A stretch of DNA of 64,000 nucleotides from Mesorhizobium sp. 65-26 (GTDB lineage: Bacteria; Pseudomonadota; Alphaproteobacteria; Rhizobiales; Rhizobiaceae), in the NCBI GenBank assembly GCA_001899205.1, contig MKVL01000009.1:1-64000 (forward strand), read 5' to 3'. Every line of letters begins with the position of its first letter. Position 1 is the stretch's first letter. The position numbers and the translations under genes are program-made. This document shows positions 25,345-35,877 of this stretch, piece by piece. The notes beneath the pieces were generated by a model that worked only from the letters and a program-made list of their open reading frames with translations, did not search any database and was not told where the DNA came from.

Positions 25345-26230
25345 TCTTTCGACCGGGGCTCGGGTGGTCGCCAAGCCGCGCCCCGGCGTGTGGAAGCGGC
25401 TGCTCAAGCGCCCGCTGGCGGTTGCCGGCCTGGTGATCATCGCCATCGTCGTCATCGGCGCGATTCTCGCGCCCTGGCTGACCGGCTATGATCCGAACGA
25501 GCAGATGTTCGACGGGCTGACGATCGAGGGATCGCCGCTGCCGCCGAACGCCAAGTTCTGGCTGGGCACCGACCTGCTCGGGCGTGATCTTCTGACCCGC
25601 ATTCTCTACGGCGCGCGCACGTCGCTGATCATCGGCATCGTCGCAAATGGCGTCGCGCTCCTGATCGGCACGCTGGTCGGCGTCACGGCCGGCCACTTCC
25701 GCGGCTGGGTCGGCAGCGTGCTGATGCGCTTCACCGACCTGATGATGGCCTTCCCGGCGCTGCTTCTGGCCATCTGCCTGGCGGCGGTGTTCCAGCCCAG
25801 CCTGTGGATCGTCGCCATGGTCATCGCGCTGGTCAACTGGGTGCAGACGGCGCGCGTCATCTTCACCGAGACAAGCTCGCTGTCCGAGCGCGAGTTCATC
25901 GCCGCCGAGCGCACGATCGGCGCCGGCGCTCCAAGGATCCTGTTCCGCCACATACTGCCGCATCTCGTGCCGACGATCATCGTCTGGGGCACGCTCGGCA
26001 TCTCGACCACGGTGCTGCTGGAGGCGACGCTCAGCTATCTCGGCATTGGCGTGCAGCCGCCGACGGCCTCGTGGGGTAACATCATCTTCGAGAACCAGAC
26101 CTATTTCCAGGCCGCGCCCTGGCTGGTGTTCTTCCCCGGCGCGGCGATCCTGGCGCTCGCCCTGGCGTTCAACCTGATCGGTGATGCGCTGCGCGACATC
26201 CTCGACCCGACGCAGAGAGGGCGGGAATGA
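25322..26230 (+). CDS. Peptide/nickel-type ABC transporter permease (DppC family)
   Basis: A 302-residue permease with an N-terminal cytoplasmic leader, about six spans, the WLGTDLLGRDLLTR motif typical of DppC and OppC, and the EAA loop ERTIGAGAPRILFRHILPH. It begins inside the end of amiR, showing tight coupling with the regulators. With the AmiC/AmiR control and the formamidase downstream, the imported compound is probably an amide or amide-containing small molecule. Confidence 0.91.
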   Translation: MTTPIAPDLSTGARVVAKPRPGVWKRLLKRPLAVAGLVIIAIVVIGAILAPWLTGYDPNEQMFDGLTIEGSPLPPNAKFWLGTDLLGRDLLTRILYGARTSLIIGIVANGVALLIGTLVGVTAGHFRGWVGSVLMRFTDLMMAFPALLLAICLAAVFQPSLWIVAMVIALVNWVQTARVIFTETSSLSEREFIAAERTIGAGAPRILFRHILPHLVPTIIVWGTLGISTTVLLEATLSYLGIGVQPPTASWGNIIFENQTYFQAAPWLVFFPGAAILALALAFNLIGDALRDILDPTQRGRE

Positions 26231-27147
26231 TCACCTATCTTGGCCGTCGCATCATCCAGTCGGCGCTCATCCTGCTTGGCGTCTCGCTGATCACCTTCGC
26301 GCTGCTTTACCTGCTGCCGGCCGATCCGGTCCGCCAGATCGCCGGGCGCAGCGCAACACCGGAGACGGTTGAGAACATCCGCCGGCAGCTCGGCCTCGAC
26401 CAGCCGTTCGTCATCCAGTACTGGCGTTACCTGGGCGGCCTGATCAACGGCGATCTCGGCCGTTCCTACATCCAGCGCTCGCAGGTGACGGAGCTCATCG
26501 TCTCGCGTCTACCGGCGAGCCTGCTGCTGATGGTCGGCGCGATCGTCTGCGAACTCGCCATCGGCCTGACGATGGGGCTGATCGCCGCCGTCAAGCGCGG
26601 CACGCCCACCGACCAGACGCTGATGGTCGCCTCCTTCGTCGGCGTGTCGGCGCCGCAATTCGTTGTCGGCCTGCTGCTGCTCTACGTCTTCGCCGTGCGC
26701 CTGGGCTGGTTCCCGATCGGCGGCTACGGCACATGGCGGCATCTCGTGCTGCCCTCGCTGACCATGGGTATCCTCGGCGCCGGCTGGTACGCGCGCATGA
26801 TGCGCTCGTCGATGATCGACGTGCTGCGCCAGGACTACATGCGCACCGCCCGCGCCAAGGGTCTGGCGCGCGCCGCCATCATCTTCCGCCATGCGCTGCC
26901 CAACGCCATCCTGCCCGTGATCGCCATGATCGGCATCGATGTCGGCATCTTCATGGGCGGCATCGTGGTGGTCGAAAGCGTGTTCGGCTGGCCGGGCATC
27001 GGGCAACTGGCCTGGCAGGCGATCCAGCGCGTCGACATCCCGATCATCATGGGCGTCACGCTGGTCTCGGCCTGCGCCATCGTGCTGGGCAACCTGCTCG
27101 CCGACATTGTGGCCCCGTTCATCGACCCCCGCATCAAGCTCAGATGA
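26227..27147 (+). CDS. Peptide/nickel-type ABC transporter permease (DppB family)
   Basis: A 306-residue permease. It starts MITYLGRRIIQSALILLGVS, with LLPADPVRQIAGRSATPE in the first periplasmic loop, the EAA loop RTARAKGLARAAIIFRHALPN, and the C-terminal DIVAPFIDPRIKLR. Its ATG overlaps the DppC-type stop (ATGA). The order permease C before B, with the binding protein third, is unusual compared with the classical dpp order. Confidence 0.92.
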   Translation: MITYLGRRIIQSALILLGVSLITFALLYLLPADPVRQIAGRSATPETVENIRRQLGLDQPFVIQYWRYLGGLINGDLGRSYIQRSQVTELIVSRLPASLLLMVGAIVCELAIGLTMGLIAAVKRGTPTDQTLMVASFVGVSAPQFVVGLLLLYVFAVRLGWFPIGGYGTWRHLVLPSLTMGILGAGWYARMMRSSMIDVLRQDYMRTARAKGLARAAIIFRHALPNAILPVIAMIGIDVGIFMGGIVVVESVFGWPGIGQLAWQAIQRVDIPIIMGVTLVSACAIVLGNLLADIVAPFIDPRIKLR

Positions 27148-27181
27148 GAATGAAAGAACAACCAGAGAAAGGGAACAACCA

Positions 27182-28825
27182 ATGAAACGATTCCTGGTAT
27201 CCACCGTGGCGGCGTCGGCGCTGGCGCTGATGCTCGGCATGAGCAGCGCGCGCGCCGAGAGCGCCGTCGACCCCAACATCAAGCAGGGCGGCGACATCAT
27301 CATCACCTACAAGGACGACGTCGCGACGCTCGATCCCGCCATCGGCTACGACTGGCAGAACTGGTCGATGATCAAGAGCCTGTTCGACGGGCTGATGGAC
27401 TACGAGCCGGGCACCACCAACCTGACGCCCGATCTCGCCGAAAGCTACGATATCTCGCCGGACGGCAAGACCTTCACCTTCAAACTGCGCCACGGCGTGA
27501 AGTTCCACAATGGCCGGGAGATGACGGCCGACGACGTCAAGTATTCGCTCGACCGCGTCACCAACCCAAAGACCCAGAGCCCCGGCGCCGGCTTCTTCGC
27601 CTCGATCAAGGGCTATGACGACATGGCCGCCGGCAAGGCCGAGGGTCTCTCCGGCGTCACCGTCGTCGATCCCTACACAGTCAAGTTCGAGCTGACCCGT
27701 CCGGACGCCACCTTCCTGCACGTGATGGCCATCAATTTCAGCCACGTCGTGCCGAAGGAAGAGGTCGAGAAGTACGGCGCCGACTTCGGCAAGCATCCGG
27801 TCGGCACCGGTGCCTTCAAGCTCGCGGAATGGACGCTCGGCCAGCGCATCGTCTTCGAGCGCAACGCCGACTACTGGCACAAGGGCCTGCCGCATCTCGA
27901 CAAGATCACCTTCGAGATCGGCCAGGAGCCGATCGTGGCGCTGCTGCGCCTGCAGAAAGGCGAGATCGACGTGCCCGGCGACGGCATCCCTCCGGCCAAG
28001 TTCCAGGAGGTGATGGCTGACCCCGAGCAGAAGGCGCGCGTCGTCGAAGGCGGCCAGTTGCACACCGGCTACGTCACCATGAACACCACGATGGCGCCCT
28101 TCGACAACGTCAAGGTGCGGCAGGCGGTCAACATGGCCATCAACAAGGCGCGCATCGTCCAGATCATCAACAACCGCGCGGTGCCGGCCAACCAGCCGCT
28201 GCCGCCGTCGATGCCCGGCTACGACAAGGACTTCAAGGGCTACGCCTACGATGTCGCCAAGGCCAAGGCGCTGCTCGCCGAGGCCGGCCACCCCGACGGC
28301 TTCGAGACGCAGCTCTTCGTCATGAACACCGACCCCAATCCGCGCATCGCGCAGGCGATCCAGCAGGACCTCGCGGCCATCGGCATCAAGGCCAGCCTCC
28401 AGTCACTGGCGCAGGCCAATGTGATCGCGGCCGGCGGCGACAAGGCCGGCGCGCCGATGATCTGGTCGGGCGGCATGGCCTGGATCGCCGACTTCCCGGA
28501 TCCGTCCAACTTCTACGGGCCGATCCTCGGCTGCGCCGGTGCCGTGCCCGGTGGCTGGAACTGGTCGTGGTACTGCAACAAGGACCTCGACGCGAAGGCA
28601 GCCGAGGCCGACTCGATGGTCGATCCGGCCAAATCGGCGGATCGCGAGAAGATGTGGAGCGCGATCTACGACAAGATCATGGAAGACGCCCCCTGGGCGC
28701 CCGTCTTCAATGAACAGCGCTTCACGATGAAGTCCGCGCGCATGGGCGGCGCCGACAACCTCTATGTCGACCCGGTCCATATCCCGATCAACTACGACAA
28801 TGTGTATGTGAAAGATGTGCAGTAA
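27182..28825 (+). CDS. Family 5 periplasmic solute-binding protein
   Basis: A 547-residue SBP_bac_5 protein with a signal peptide (MKRFLVSTVAASALALMLG, cleaved after ARA near residue 26). Family segments include DVATLDPAIGYDWQN, GKTFTFKLRHGVKFHNG and VRQAVNMAINKARIV. ATG 27182 follows an AGAGAAAGGGA site, and the open frame upstream is ignored because it covers the permease. The C-terminus has three Cys near ILGCAG and WYCNK. The ligand is probably an amide or peptide-like compound. Confidence 0.92.
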   Translation: MKRFLVSTVAASALALMLGMSSARAESAVDPNIKQGGDIIITYKDDVATLDPAIGYDWQNWSMIKSLFDGLMDYEPGTTNLTPDLAESYDISPDGKTFTFKLRHGVKFHNGREMTADDVKYSLDRVTNPKTQSPGAGFFASIKGYDDMAAGKAEGLSGVTVVDPYTVKFELTRPDATFLHVMAINFSHVVPKEEVEKYGADFGKHPVGTGAFKLAEWTLGQRIVFERNADYWHKGLPHLDKITFEIGQEPIVALLRLQKGEIDVPGDGIPPAKFQEVMADPEQKARVVEGGQLHTGYVTMNTTMAPFDNVKVRQAVNMAINKARIVQIINNRAVPANQPLPPSMPGYDKDFKGYAYDVAKAKALLAEAGHPDGFETQLFVMNTDPNPRIAQAIQQDLAAIGIKASLQSLAQANVIAAGGDKAGAPMIWSGGMAWIADFPDPSNFYGPILGCAGAVPGGWNWSWYCNKDLDAKAAEADSMVDPAKSADREKMWSAIYDKIMEDAPWAPVFNEQRFTMKSARMGGADNLYVDPVHIPINYDNVYVKDVQ

Positions 28826-29759
28826 CTGCGACTACACCATCCACGGACGCCACCACCACTTCGGCTGGGACAACTCGTTTGTCCCGGCCCAGCGGGTGGC
28901 GCCCGGCTCGACGATCGAGTTCCAGTGCCTGGATTCCTCGGGAGGGCAGCTCAAGTCCGACAGCACCGTCGGCGACATCGCGGCCCTCGACTTCGGCCAG
29001 ATCAACCCGGTGACCGGGCCGATCTTCGTCGAGGGCGCCGAGCCCGGCGACGCGCTCAAGGTGACGATCGAGGCCTTCAAACCGTCCGGCTTCGGCTGGA
29101 CGGCGAACATTCCGGGTTTCGGCCTGCTCGCCGACGACTTCAAGGAGCCGGCGCTGAACATCTGGAAGTACGACGCCACCTCGCTCGAGCCGGCGCTGTT
29201 CGGCAAGAACGGCCGTGTTCCGCTGAAGCCCTTCGCCGGCACCATCGGTAACGCGCCCGCCGAGAAAGGCCTTCACTCCGTCGTGCCGCCCCGGCGCGTC
29301 GGCGGCAACCTGGATATCCGTGACCTTGCTGCCGGCACCACGCTCTACCTGCCCGTGGAGGTCGCGGGAGCCCTGTTCTCCGTCGGCGACACCCATGCGG
29401 CGCAAGGCGACGGCGAAGTGTGCGGAACCGCCATCGAAAGCCCGATGGACGTCGTGCTCAAGCTCGACCTGGTGAAGGACGCGCGGCTGAAGATGCCGCG
29501 CTTCACCACGCCAGGCCCGGTGACGCGCCATCTCGACGCCAAGGGCTACGAGGTGACGACCGGCATCGGTCCGGACCTGATGACGGGCGCCAGGGAAGCA
29601 GTCGCGCAGATGGTCGACCTGTTGGCCGCCAGCCACAAGCTCGATCCGGTCGAGGCCTATATGCTTGCCTCGGTGTGCGGCGACCTCAGGATCAGTGAGA
29701 TCGTCGACATGCCCAACTGGGTGGTGTCGTTCTACTTCCCTCGCTGCGTCTTCGAATGA
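28815..29759 (+). CDS. Acetamidase/formamidase (FmdA/AmdA) family protein
   Basis: A 314-residue metal-dependent amidase that releases ammonia from short amides. It begins MCSNCDYTIHGRHHHFGWDNS, typical of this subgroup, with the His cluster near the start, and contains GDALKVTIEAF, PFAGTIGNAPAE and GDTHAAQGDGEV (ligand region). ATG 28815 overlaps the binding-protein gene by 11 bases. It fits as the enzyme that uses the imported amide, with nitrogen supply as the likely purpose. Confidence 0.92.
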   Translation: MCSNCDYTIHGRHHHFGWDNSFVPAQRVAPGSTIEFQCLDSSGGQLKSDSTVGDIAALDFGQINPVTGPIFVEGAEPGDALKVTIEAFKPSGFGWTANIPGFGLLADDFKEPALNIWKYDATSLEPALFGKNGRVPLKPFAGTIGNAPAEKGLHSVVPPRRVGGNLDIRDLAAGTTLYLPVEVAGALFSVGDTHAAQGDGEVCGTAIESPMDVVLKLDLVKDARLKMPRFTTPGPVTRHLDAKGYEVTTGIGPDLMTGAREAVAQMVDLLAASHKLDPVEAYMLASVCGDLRISEIVDMPNWVVSFYFPRCVFE

Positions 29760-31561
29760 GCGCAAGCCTGGATAAAAGGCGCGAGGAGACCGCCGAAAAG
29801 ACGGGGCCGGTGCTCGACATCACCGGCCTCTCCATCGCCGTGCGCGGCGAGGACGGCGAACGCGAAGTCGTGTCGAACCTTTCGCTGACGCTCGGGCGTG
29901 GAGAGACGCTGTGCATCGCCGGCGAATCCGGCTCGGGCAAGTCGATGACCGCGCTGGCGATCATGCAGCTCCTGCCGAAGCCGGCGGCTCGCATCGCGGC
30001 GGGGACGATCAGGCTCCGCGACGCCGAGCGCAATGACGTCGATCTCACGACGCTCGACGAGCGGCGGATGCGACGTATCCGCGGCGACCGGATCGCCATG
30101 ATCTTCCAGGAGCCGATGACCTCGCTCAACCCCGTGCTGTCGATCGGCCGCCAGCTCACGGAATCGATCGAGGTGCATACCGGAGCCTCGCGCGCCGAGG
30201 CACGGCGGCGCGCCATCGAGGCGCTGAAGTCGGTTCGCATCTCCGAGGCCGAGAGCCGCCTCAAGCAGTTTCCGCACGAGCTTTCCGGCGGCATGCGCCA
30301 GCGTGTGATGATCGCCATGGCGCTGGCGCTCGAACCGGCCGTGCTGATCGCCGACGAGCCGACGACGGCGCTCGACGTCACGGTGCAGGGCGAAGTGCTG
30401 GAGCTTCTTCGCGACCTGCAGCGCGTGCACGGAACCAGCATCATCCTCATCACCCACGACATGGGCGTGGTGGCGGAGATGGCCGACAGGGTCATCGTCA
30501 TGCGCAACGGCCGCATGGTCGAGGAAGGCGCCACCGGGGACATTTTCGCGAAGCCGCAGGCCACGTACACGCAGGAACTGCTGTCGGCGGTGCCACGCAT
30601 CGGCGAAGGTCCGGGCCGGCGCCCGTCGCGTCGCGACGATGGCACTGCGAATGACCACGTCGCCGAAATCAACGATCTGAGCGTCCGTTTCGATCTGCGG
30701 GGCGGCCTGCTCGGCCGCGTCAACCGTCGCGTTCACGCGGTCGAGGGCGTGAGCTTCTCGATAGCACCGCACGAAACGCTGGCGCTTGTCGGCGAATCCG
30801 GATGCGGCAAGTCGACCACCGCGAAGGCGCTCGCCGGCCTCGTGCCCTATGAGGGCGCAATCAGGATCGGCGGCCGCAATCTGTCAGGGCTCGGCGGCGA
30901 CGAACGCAAGGCGGTGCGCCGCGACATCCAGATGGTCTTCCAGGACCCCTTCGCGTCGCTCGATCCGCGCATGCGCGTCGGCGAACTGGTGGCCGAACCT
31001 CTGCTGATCCATGGCATAGGCTCGAAACAGGAGCGTCGCGACCGTGTGGCGGCACTATTCGAGCGGGTCGGTCTCTCGGCAGATCAGATGGAGCTCTATC
31101 CGCACGAATTCTCCGGCGGCCAGCGCCAGCGCATCTGCATCGCCCGGGCACTCGCGCTCAGGCCGAAGCTGATCATTGCCGACGAGAGCGTCTCGGCGCT
31201 CGACGTTTCGGTACAGGCCCGCGTGCTCGACCTGTTGAAGGAACTCCAGAGCGAGTTCGGCGTCGCCTATCTCTTCATCTCGCATGACATGGCGGTGGTC
31301 GAGAACATATCCGACCGTGTCGCGGTGATGTATCTCGGCCAGATCGTCGAGATGGGGACGCGCGACCAGGTCTTCTCCAACCCGCGCCATCCCTACACGA
31401 AGCGCCTGATCGAGGCCGTTCCAGTACCCGACCCGACGCGCCGCCGCAGCCGCTTCGCTCGGCTCGACAAGGAGATCGCCAGCGCGACGCGAAAGGTCGG
31501 CGACGATCCGCAAAGGCTGACGTTGCGAGATGTTGGCGACGGCCATCTCGTGGCCGGATAA
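29756..31561 (+). CDS. Fused dual ABC ATPase (DppD-DppF type)
   Basis: A 601-residue protein that joins the two ATPases of a peptide-type transporter. Domain 1 has GESGSGKSM and LSGGMRQR. Domain 2 has [17 protein letters not shown] and the [12 protein letters not shown] Walker B. Both carry the extra oligopeptide-type C-terminal region ([12 protein letters not shown]). It overlaps the formamidase stop by 4 bases and closes the operon. The convergent patatin gene ends 20 bases later. Confidence 0.93.
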   Translation: MSASLDKRREETAEKTGPVLDITGLSIAVRGEDGEREVVSNLSLTLGRGETLCIAGESGSGKSMTALAIMQLLPKPAARIAAGTIRLRDAERNDVDLTTLDERRMRRIRGDRIAMIFQEPMTSLNPVLSIGRQLTESIEVHTGASRAEARRRAIEALKSVRISEAESRLKQFPHELSGGMRQRVMIAMALALEPAVLIADEPTTALDVTVQGEVLELLRDLQRVHGTSIILITHDMGVVAEMADRVIVMRNGRMVEEGATGDIFAKPQATYTQELLSAVPRIGEGPGRRPSRRDDGTANDHVAEINDLSVRFDLRGGLLGRVNRRVHAVEGVSFSIAPHETLALVGESGCGKSTTAKALAGLVPYEGAIRIGGRNLSGLGGDERKAVRRDIQMVFQDPFASLDPRMRVGELVAEPLLIHGIGSKQERRDRVAALFERVGLSADQMELYPHEFSGGQRQRICIARALALRPKLIIADESVSALDVSVQARVLDLLKELQSEFGVAYLFISHDMAVVENISDRVAVMYLGQIVEMGTRDQVFSNPRHPYTKRLIEAVPVPDPTRRRSRFARLDKEIASATRKVGDDPQRLTLRDVGDGHLVAG

Positions 31562-31581
31562 GGGGGATATGGCAGGGCGGT

Positions 31582-32430
31582 TCAGTCCTGCCTTGCGCCT
31601 TTGGCCACGGCCTCCACAGCCCTCTCCACCTCGCGCTTCAGTTCGTCCTTGATCGCCACCGTCTCGCTCATCAGCGCATCGATCTTCAGGAAATCGAGCA
31701 CGCGGTATTTCGACACGGCCGGCCGCACCAGCACATGCGGCTGGCATTGGGCGAGCTTGTTGGCGATGATCGACTGCATCATCAACTGCGTGGCGCCATA
31801 CATGAGGTCGACCGAGGTCGGGTGACGGCGTTCGGCGTCGCTCGGCGCGCCGACGACATCGACGGCGATCACGATATCGGCCTCGTCGGCGATCAGGTCG
31901 AAGGGCACCGGGTTGTAGATGCCGCCATCGATCAGCAGGCGGTCGTCGCGGATGACCGGACGGAACACCGCGGGAATGGCGGCGGACGCGGCGAGCGCCG
32001 AATGCAGTTCACCCTCCGAAAAGACCGCGAGCTTGTGGCCGAAATAGTCGGTCGCGGTCACCTTCAGCGGTATCCGCAATTCCTCGAAGGTTTCGGGAAT
32101 GTGCTCGGGCAGGAACGCCTTGAGGATGCGCTCGACGTTGAACTGGCTCACCCTTATGCCACCCTGCACCGCCTCGGCCAACGTCCCCGGCCGCGACCGC
32201 CACATGCGGGAGGCTACCTCGGCCCGGCTGCCGAGGATCGAACGGGCATACTCATGGATGTCGCGGCCCGTCATGCCGGCGGCCATGCCAGCGCCCATGA
32301 TGGCGCCGATCGAGGAGCCGGCGATGGCGACCGGCTTTATACCCAGCTCGTCGAGCGTCTCGATGACATGGATATGCGCCAGTCCGCGCGCTCCACCGCC
32401 ACCAAAAGCAATGCCGAAGCGCGGGCTCAT
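31582..32430 (-). CDS. Patatin-like phospholipase (RssA/NTE family)
   Basis: A 282-residue serine acyl hydrolase. It has FGGGGARGLAHIHV (oxyanion loop, residues 9-22), the nucleophile elbow GSSIGAIMG with Ser near residue 40, and the catalytic Asp in DGGIYNPVP. The N-terminal RFGIAFGGGG is typical of cytoplasmic bacterial patatins. Its start overlaps the stop of the upstream M16 peptidase gene by 4 bases, so the three form one minus-strand unit. Confidence 0.92.
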   Translation of the reverse strand: MSPRFGIAFGGGGARGLAHIHVIETLDELGIKPVAIAGSSIGAIMGAGMAAGMTGRDIHEYARSILGSRAEVASRMWRSRPGTLAEAVQGGIRVSQFNVERILKAFLPEHIPETFEELRIPLKVTATDYFGHKLAVFSEGELHSALAASAAIPAVFRPVIRDDRLLIDGGIYNPVPFDLIADEADIVIAVDVVGAPSDAERRHPTSVDLMYGATQLMMQSIIANKLAQCQPHVLVRPAVSKYRVLDFLKIDALMSETVAIKDELKREVERAVEAVAKGARQD

Positions 32431-33812
32431 CCCTTGTTGGCCTCGTCCGACTTCGGCCCAACCAGCATGATGGTCGGCTCGACGGAAAGCAGCTTCGCCG
32501 CAGCCGCCTTCACATCGTCAAGGGTGACGGCGTTGATGAGCCCGGCACGACGCTGCATGTAGTCGATGCCCAGCTTGTCGACCTGCAGTTCGACAAGCGT
32601 GGCGGCGATCGAACTGGAGGAATCCAGGTTGTTGATGGCGTAGGCGCCGATCATGTACTTCTTGGTCGCGTCCAGCTCCGCCTGCGTCGGCCCTTCCTCG
32701 GCCAGGCGCTTGACCGTGTCGCGCACGATGGCCAGCGTTTCCGCGGCCCGGTCCGAGCGCGTCGCGGTGGAGATGAGCAGAAGGTTCGAGTGGTCCCGAT
32801 TGACCAGCGATGAGCTGACGCCATAGGCAAGGCCACGCGTCTCGCGCACTTCCTTGAACAGGCGCGACGTGAAGGTTCCGCCGCCGAGTATCTCGTTCAT
32901 CAGCACGGCCGCGAAGAAGTCCGGCGCCTTGCGCTTCACGCCCGGATAGGCGAACTGGAGCGAGGTCTGCGGCAGATCGTAATTGACCTGGACACGCTGC
33001 CCCAGGCGAGGATCGACGTCCGGTACCGGGGTCAGCTGCTGCTTTTCGGGCAACTCGCCAAAGACCAGATCGAGCTTCTTCTTGAGCGTTTCGGCATCGA
33101 TGGCGCCGACCACGGCGACATGCAGGCCATCACGCCCGAACATCGCCCTATGGAAGGCGGTCAGGTCGGCGGCGGTGATGCCGGCCAGGCTGGCCTTGGT
33201 GCCCTGGTCAGGTCGAGCGTAGGGATGCGTGTCATAGATCGCCCGGGACCATTTCTTCTGGGCAATGGTATCCGGGTCGTTCTCGCCGGCGATGATACCC
33301 GACAGGATCTGCGCGCGGATGCGGTCGATGGGTGCCTGGTCAAAACGCGGCGCATTGACCGCCAGGCGCAGAAGATCGAACGCTTCCTCCTTGTGATCGG
33401 CAAGCATGCGCATCGAGCCATAGATCCCGTCGCGCGTTTCGTCGAAGCTCATCTCCGCTCCGGCATCGTCCAGGCGCTTCTGGAAGGCCTCGCTGTCGAG
33501 ATCGCCGGCGCCCTCGTCGAAGAGCCCGGTCATCAGGTTTGCCAACCCTTCCTTGCCGGACGGGTCCTGCGACGAGCCGCCGCCAAAGACGAGGCGCACG
33601 GCGACGACGGGCACGGAATAGTCCTCCACCAGCCAGGCGGTAACCCCCTTCGACGACGTTACCTCCTGGATGTTCATCTCGGCGCGCGCGGCAAGCGCGG
33701 GCAGAAGCAGGAAGAACAGGGCAAAGGAAAGCGTTGCGATGGCACGAGAGAACCTTCCGTCTCGGCCCGCACGCCCCGCAGACGAGGTCATCGGCACATA
33801 AGCCAGGCTCAT
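32427..33812 (-). CDS. M16-family peptidase homologue, non-catalytic partner
   Basis: A 461-residue pitrilysin-family protein. A signal-type hydrophobic segment (ATLSFALFFLLLPALAARA) follows a basic N-terminus. The active HxxEH is missing: the corresponding region reads GLANLMTGLFDEGAGD. Such a subunit normally pairs with a catalytic M16 protein, here the gene 2 bases upstream. ATG 33812 (MSLAYVPM) is the chosen start. The pair probably works in the periplasm. Confidence 0.9.
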   Translation of the reverse strand: MSLAYVPMTSSAGRAGRDGRFSRAIATLSFALFFLLLPALAARAEMNIQEVTSSKGVTAWLVEDYSVPVVAVRLVFGGGSSQDPSGKEGLANLMTGLFDEGAGDLDSEAFQKRLDDAGAEMSFDETRDGIYGSMRMLADHKEEAFDLLRLAVNAPRFDQAPIDRIRAQILSGIIAGENDPDTIAQKKWSRAIYDTHPYARPDQGTKASLAGITAADLTAFHRAMFGRDGLHVAVVGAIDAETLKKKLDLVFGELPEKQQLTPVPDVDPRLGQRVQVNYDLPQTSLQFAYPGVKRKAPDFFAAVLMNEILGGGTFTSRLFKEVRETRGLAYGVSSSLVNRDHSNLLLISTATRSDRAAETLAIVRDTVKRLAEEGPTQAELDATKKYMIGAYAINNLDSSSSIAATLVELQVDKLGIDYMQRRAGLINAVTLDDVKAAAAKLLSVEPTIMLVGPKSDEANKG

Positions 33813-33814
33813 GA

Positions 33815-35185
33815 TCAATTCCCCGCCTGTTGCTGCGGCAAGAGATAGCCGGTGGTTGCGTGGTCGAGCACCAGATAACGCGCGGCGACGGCCTTGACCT
33901 CGTCGGCTGTGACCTTCCCGATCCGGTCCGGCCATTTCCTTATGTCCTCGACCGTGCCACCAGTGGCTAGCGTGGCTCCGTACATGTTGGCCATCGTCTC
34001 CTGCTTGTCACGGGCGAAGACCATGGATCGCTCCAGCCGTAGCTTGGCCTTGTCCACCTCTTCCTCGGTCACACCCTCCTTCGCGATGCGCGTTACCTCG
34101 GCATTGACGGCAGCCTCGACGTCGGCGAGCTTCGCATCGCCGCTCGGCGTGGCGTAGACGGTGAAATTGGTGGCGTCGAGCATGGTGCCCTGGAAGTAGG
34201 CGCCAACGCTTGAGGCTATGCCCTGCTTGACCACCAGCTGCTGGTAGAGGCGGCTGCGAGTTCCCCCGCCCAGGATCTCCGCCAGGAGGTCGAGCGCCTC
34301 GGCCTCCCCCGGCTTGCCGGTATGGTAGGAGGGCACGACCCATTGCGTCGAGAAGCTCGGCACGCTGACGCGAGCATCCGTGAGGGTTACCGTGCGCCTG
34401 GTGTTCTGCTCAGGTTCGACGGGACGCACGCGCGGCTGCAGGTCGGGACCGCGCGCCACCTTGCCGAAGGTCTTCTCTGCCAGTGCCTTGACCGTCTCCG
34501 GCTCGACGTCGCCGGCCACCACCAGCACGGCGTTGTTGGGCCGGTAGTACTTGTCATAGAAGGCGACCGCGTCGGTGCGGTTGAGCTGCTCCATCTCCTG
34601 CATCCAGCCAATGACCGGAATGCGGTAGGGCTGGTTCTGCCAGAGCGTGGCGCTGACCTCCTCGTCGAGGACGGCTTCCGGATTGTTGTCGATGCGCGAG
34701 CGGCGTTCCTCCAGGATGACGTCGCGCTCGGTCTTGATGACGTCGTCTGTAAGGATGAGGTTGCGCATGCGGTCAGCCTCGAAACTCATCATCTGTTCGA
34801 GCGCGGACGGCGCCACCGTCTCATGGAAGGCCGTGTAGTCGTAGGAGGTGAAGGCGTTGTTCGAGCCGCCGATATCGGAAACCGCGCGGTCGAATTCGCC
34901 TGCCGGGTGATTGCTCGTCGCCTTGAACATCAGGTGTTCGAAGAAGTGGGCAATGCCCGACTTGCCCGGCGGTTCGTCGGCGCTGCCGACCTTGTACCAG
35001 ACCATATGGGTGACAATGGGCGCACGATGGTCCGGGATGACCACCACCTCCATGCCGTTGTCGAGCAGGAAATCCTTGACCTCGAGCGACCCTGGCGCGC
35101 TTTCGGCCAACGCGGAACCGCCTGCAACCAGGCCAAGCGACGCCCCAAGCAAGGTCGCGCGCAGCCATCCAGCCTCAAATTTCAT
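33815..35185 (-). CDS. M16-family zinc metallopeptidase, catalytic subunit
   Basis: A 456-residue pitrilysin-type protease. It has a signal peptide ([19 protein letters not shown], then ALA) and the inverted zinc motif HFFEH near residue 77, with the downstream Glu in the following helix. The C-terminal half carries the M16_C domain ([13 protein letters not shown]). The start is ATG 35185; the long upstream frame crosses an intergenic gap. It forms a pair with the HxxEH-lacking partner. Confidence 0.92.
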   Translation of the reverse strand: MKFEAGWLRATLLGASLGLVAGGSALAESAPGSLEVKDFLLDNGMEVVVIPDHRAPIVTHMVWYKVGSADEPPGKSGIAHFFEHLMFKATSNHPAGEFDRAVSDIGGSNNAFTSYDYTAFHETVAPSALEQMMSFEADRMRNLILTDDVIKTERDVILEERRSRIDNNPEAVLDEEVSATLWQNQPYRIPVIGWMQEMEQLNRTDAVAFYDKYYRPNNAVLVVAGDVEPETVKALAEKTFGKVARGPDLQPRVRPVEPEQNTRRTVTLTDARVSVPSFSTQWVVPSYHTGKPGEAEALDLLAEILGGGTRSRLYQQLVVKQGIASSVGAYFQGTMLDATNFTVYATPSGDAKLADVEAAVNAEVTRIAKEGVTEEEVDKAKLRLERSMVFARDKQETMANMYGATLATGGTVEDIRKWPDRIGKVTADEVKAVAARYLVLDHATTGYLLPQQQAGN

Positions 35186-35319
35186 CAACGGCTCCGGTTT
35201 GTCGTGGTGGGGACGATAGGCAGGGTTTGGCGGGCAAGCAAAGTGAATTGTTCGTAATTGGCCGGCAAAGGCGGCCTTAAAGAGGCGGCGGTGAACGAGA
35301 TCTCGGCGCGCGCCAACGC

Positions 35320-35877
35320 TCAGGCGGTGGCCTCGATGAAGCGGATGACCGTCTCGCCATAGCCGCGCTCGTCGATGATGGAAAAGCCCGGGCCTACTTC
35401 GAATGGCGCCGAGGCGGCTTCCTCCACCACGCACAACGCGCCGGGCCGCAGCCAACCGCCGGTCCGCGCCGAGCGCAACGCGCGTTCACCCAGTCCCTTG
35501 CCGTAAGGCGGATCGGCGAACACAAGATCGAACGCGGCAATCGTGCCGGCCTCGCCAAGCTGGGTGGCGTCGCGGCGGAATATCTTGGTCCGGCCGGTCA
35601 GCCCGAAGGCCTCGACATTGGAGCGGATCAGGCCGCGCCCTTCAGCCGATTCCTCGATGAACACACAATAGGACGCGCCGCGAGACAGCGCCTCGAGGCC
35701 AAGCGCGCCAGTGCCGGCGAAGAGGTCGAGCACCCGGCCGCCTTCGAGCTGCCCGGCATGGCGGTGCGCCAGAACGTTGAACACCGCCTCGCGGGTGCGG
35801 TCGGTGGTCGGGCGGATGGCATGGTCGCGCGGCGTCGCCAGCGGACGCCCGCGAAACTCACCGCCGACGATCCGCAT
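35320..35877 (-). CDS. rsmD: 16S rRNA (guanine(966)-N2)-methyltransferase RsmD
   Basis: A 185-residue SAM-dependent methyltransferase acting on G966 in the 30S subunit. [16 protein letters not shown] starts the protein, the SAM loop is [19 protein letters not shown] (quoted within limits as [10 protein letters not shown]), and the catalytic motif is FADPPYGKG. The start overlaps the end of the pseudouridine synthase gene by 20 bases. The rsmD next to rluB-type arrangement is common in Rhizobiales. Confidence 0.95.
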   Translation of the reverse strand: MRIVGGEFRGRPLATPRDHAIRPTTDRTREAVFNVLAHRHAGQLEGGRVLDLFAGTGALGLEALSRGASYCVFIEESAEGRGLIRSNVEAFGLTGRTKIFRRDATQLGEAGTIAAFDLVFADPPYGKGLGERALRSARTGGWLRPGALCVVEEAASAPFEVGPGFSIIDERGYGETVIRFIEATA

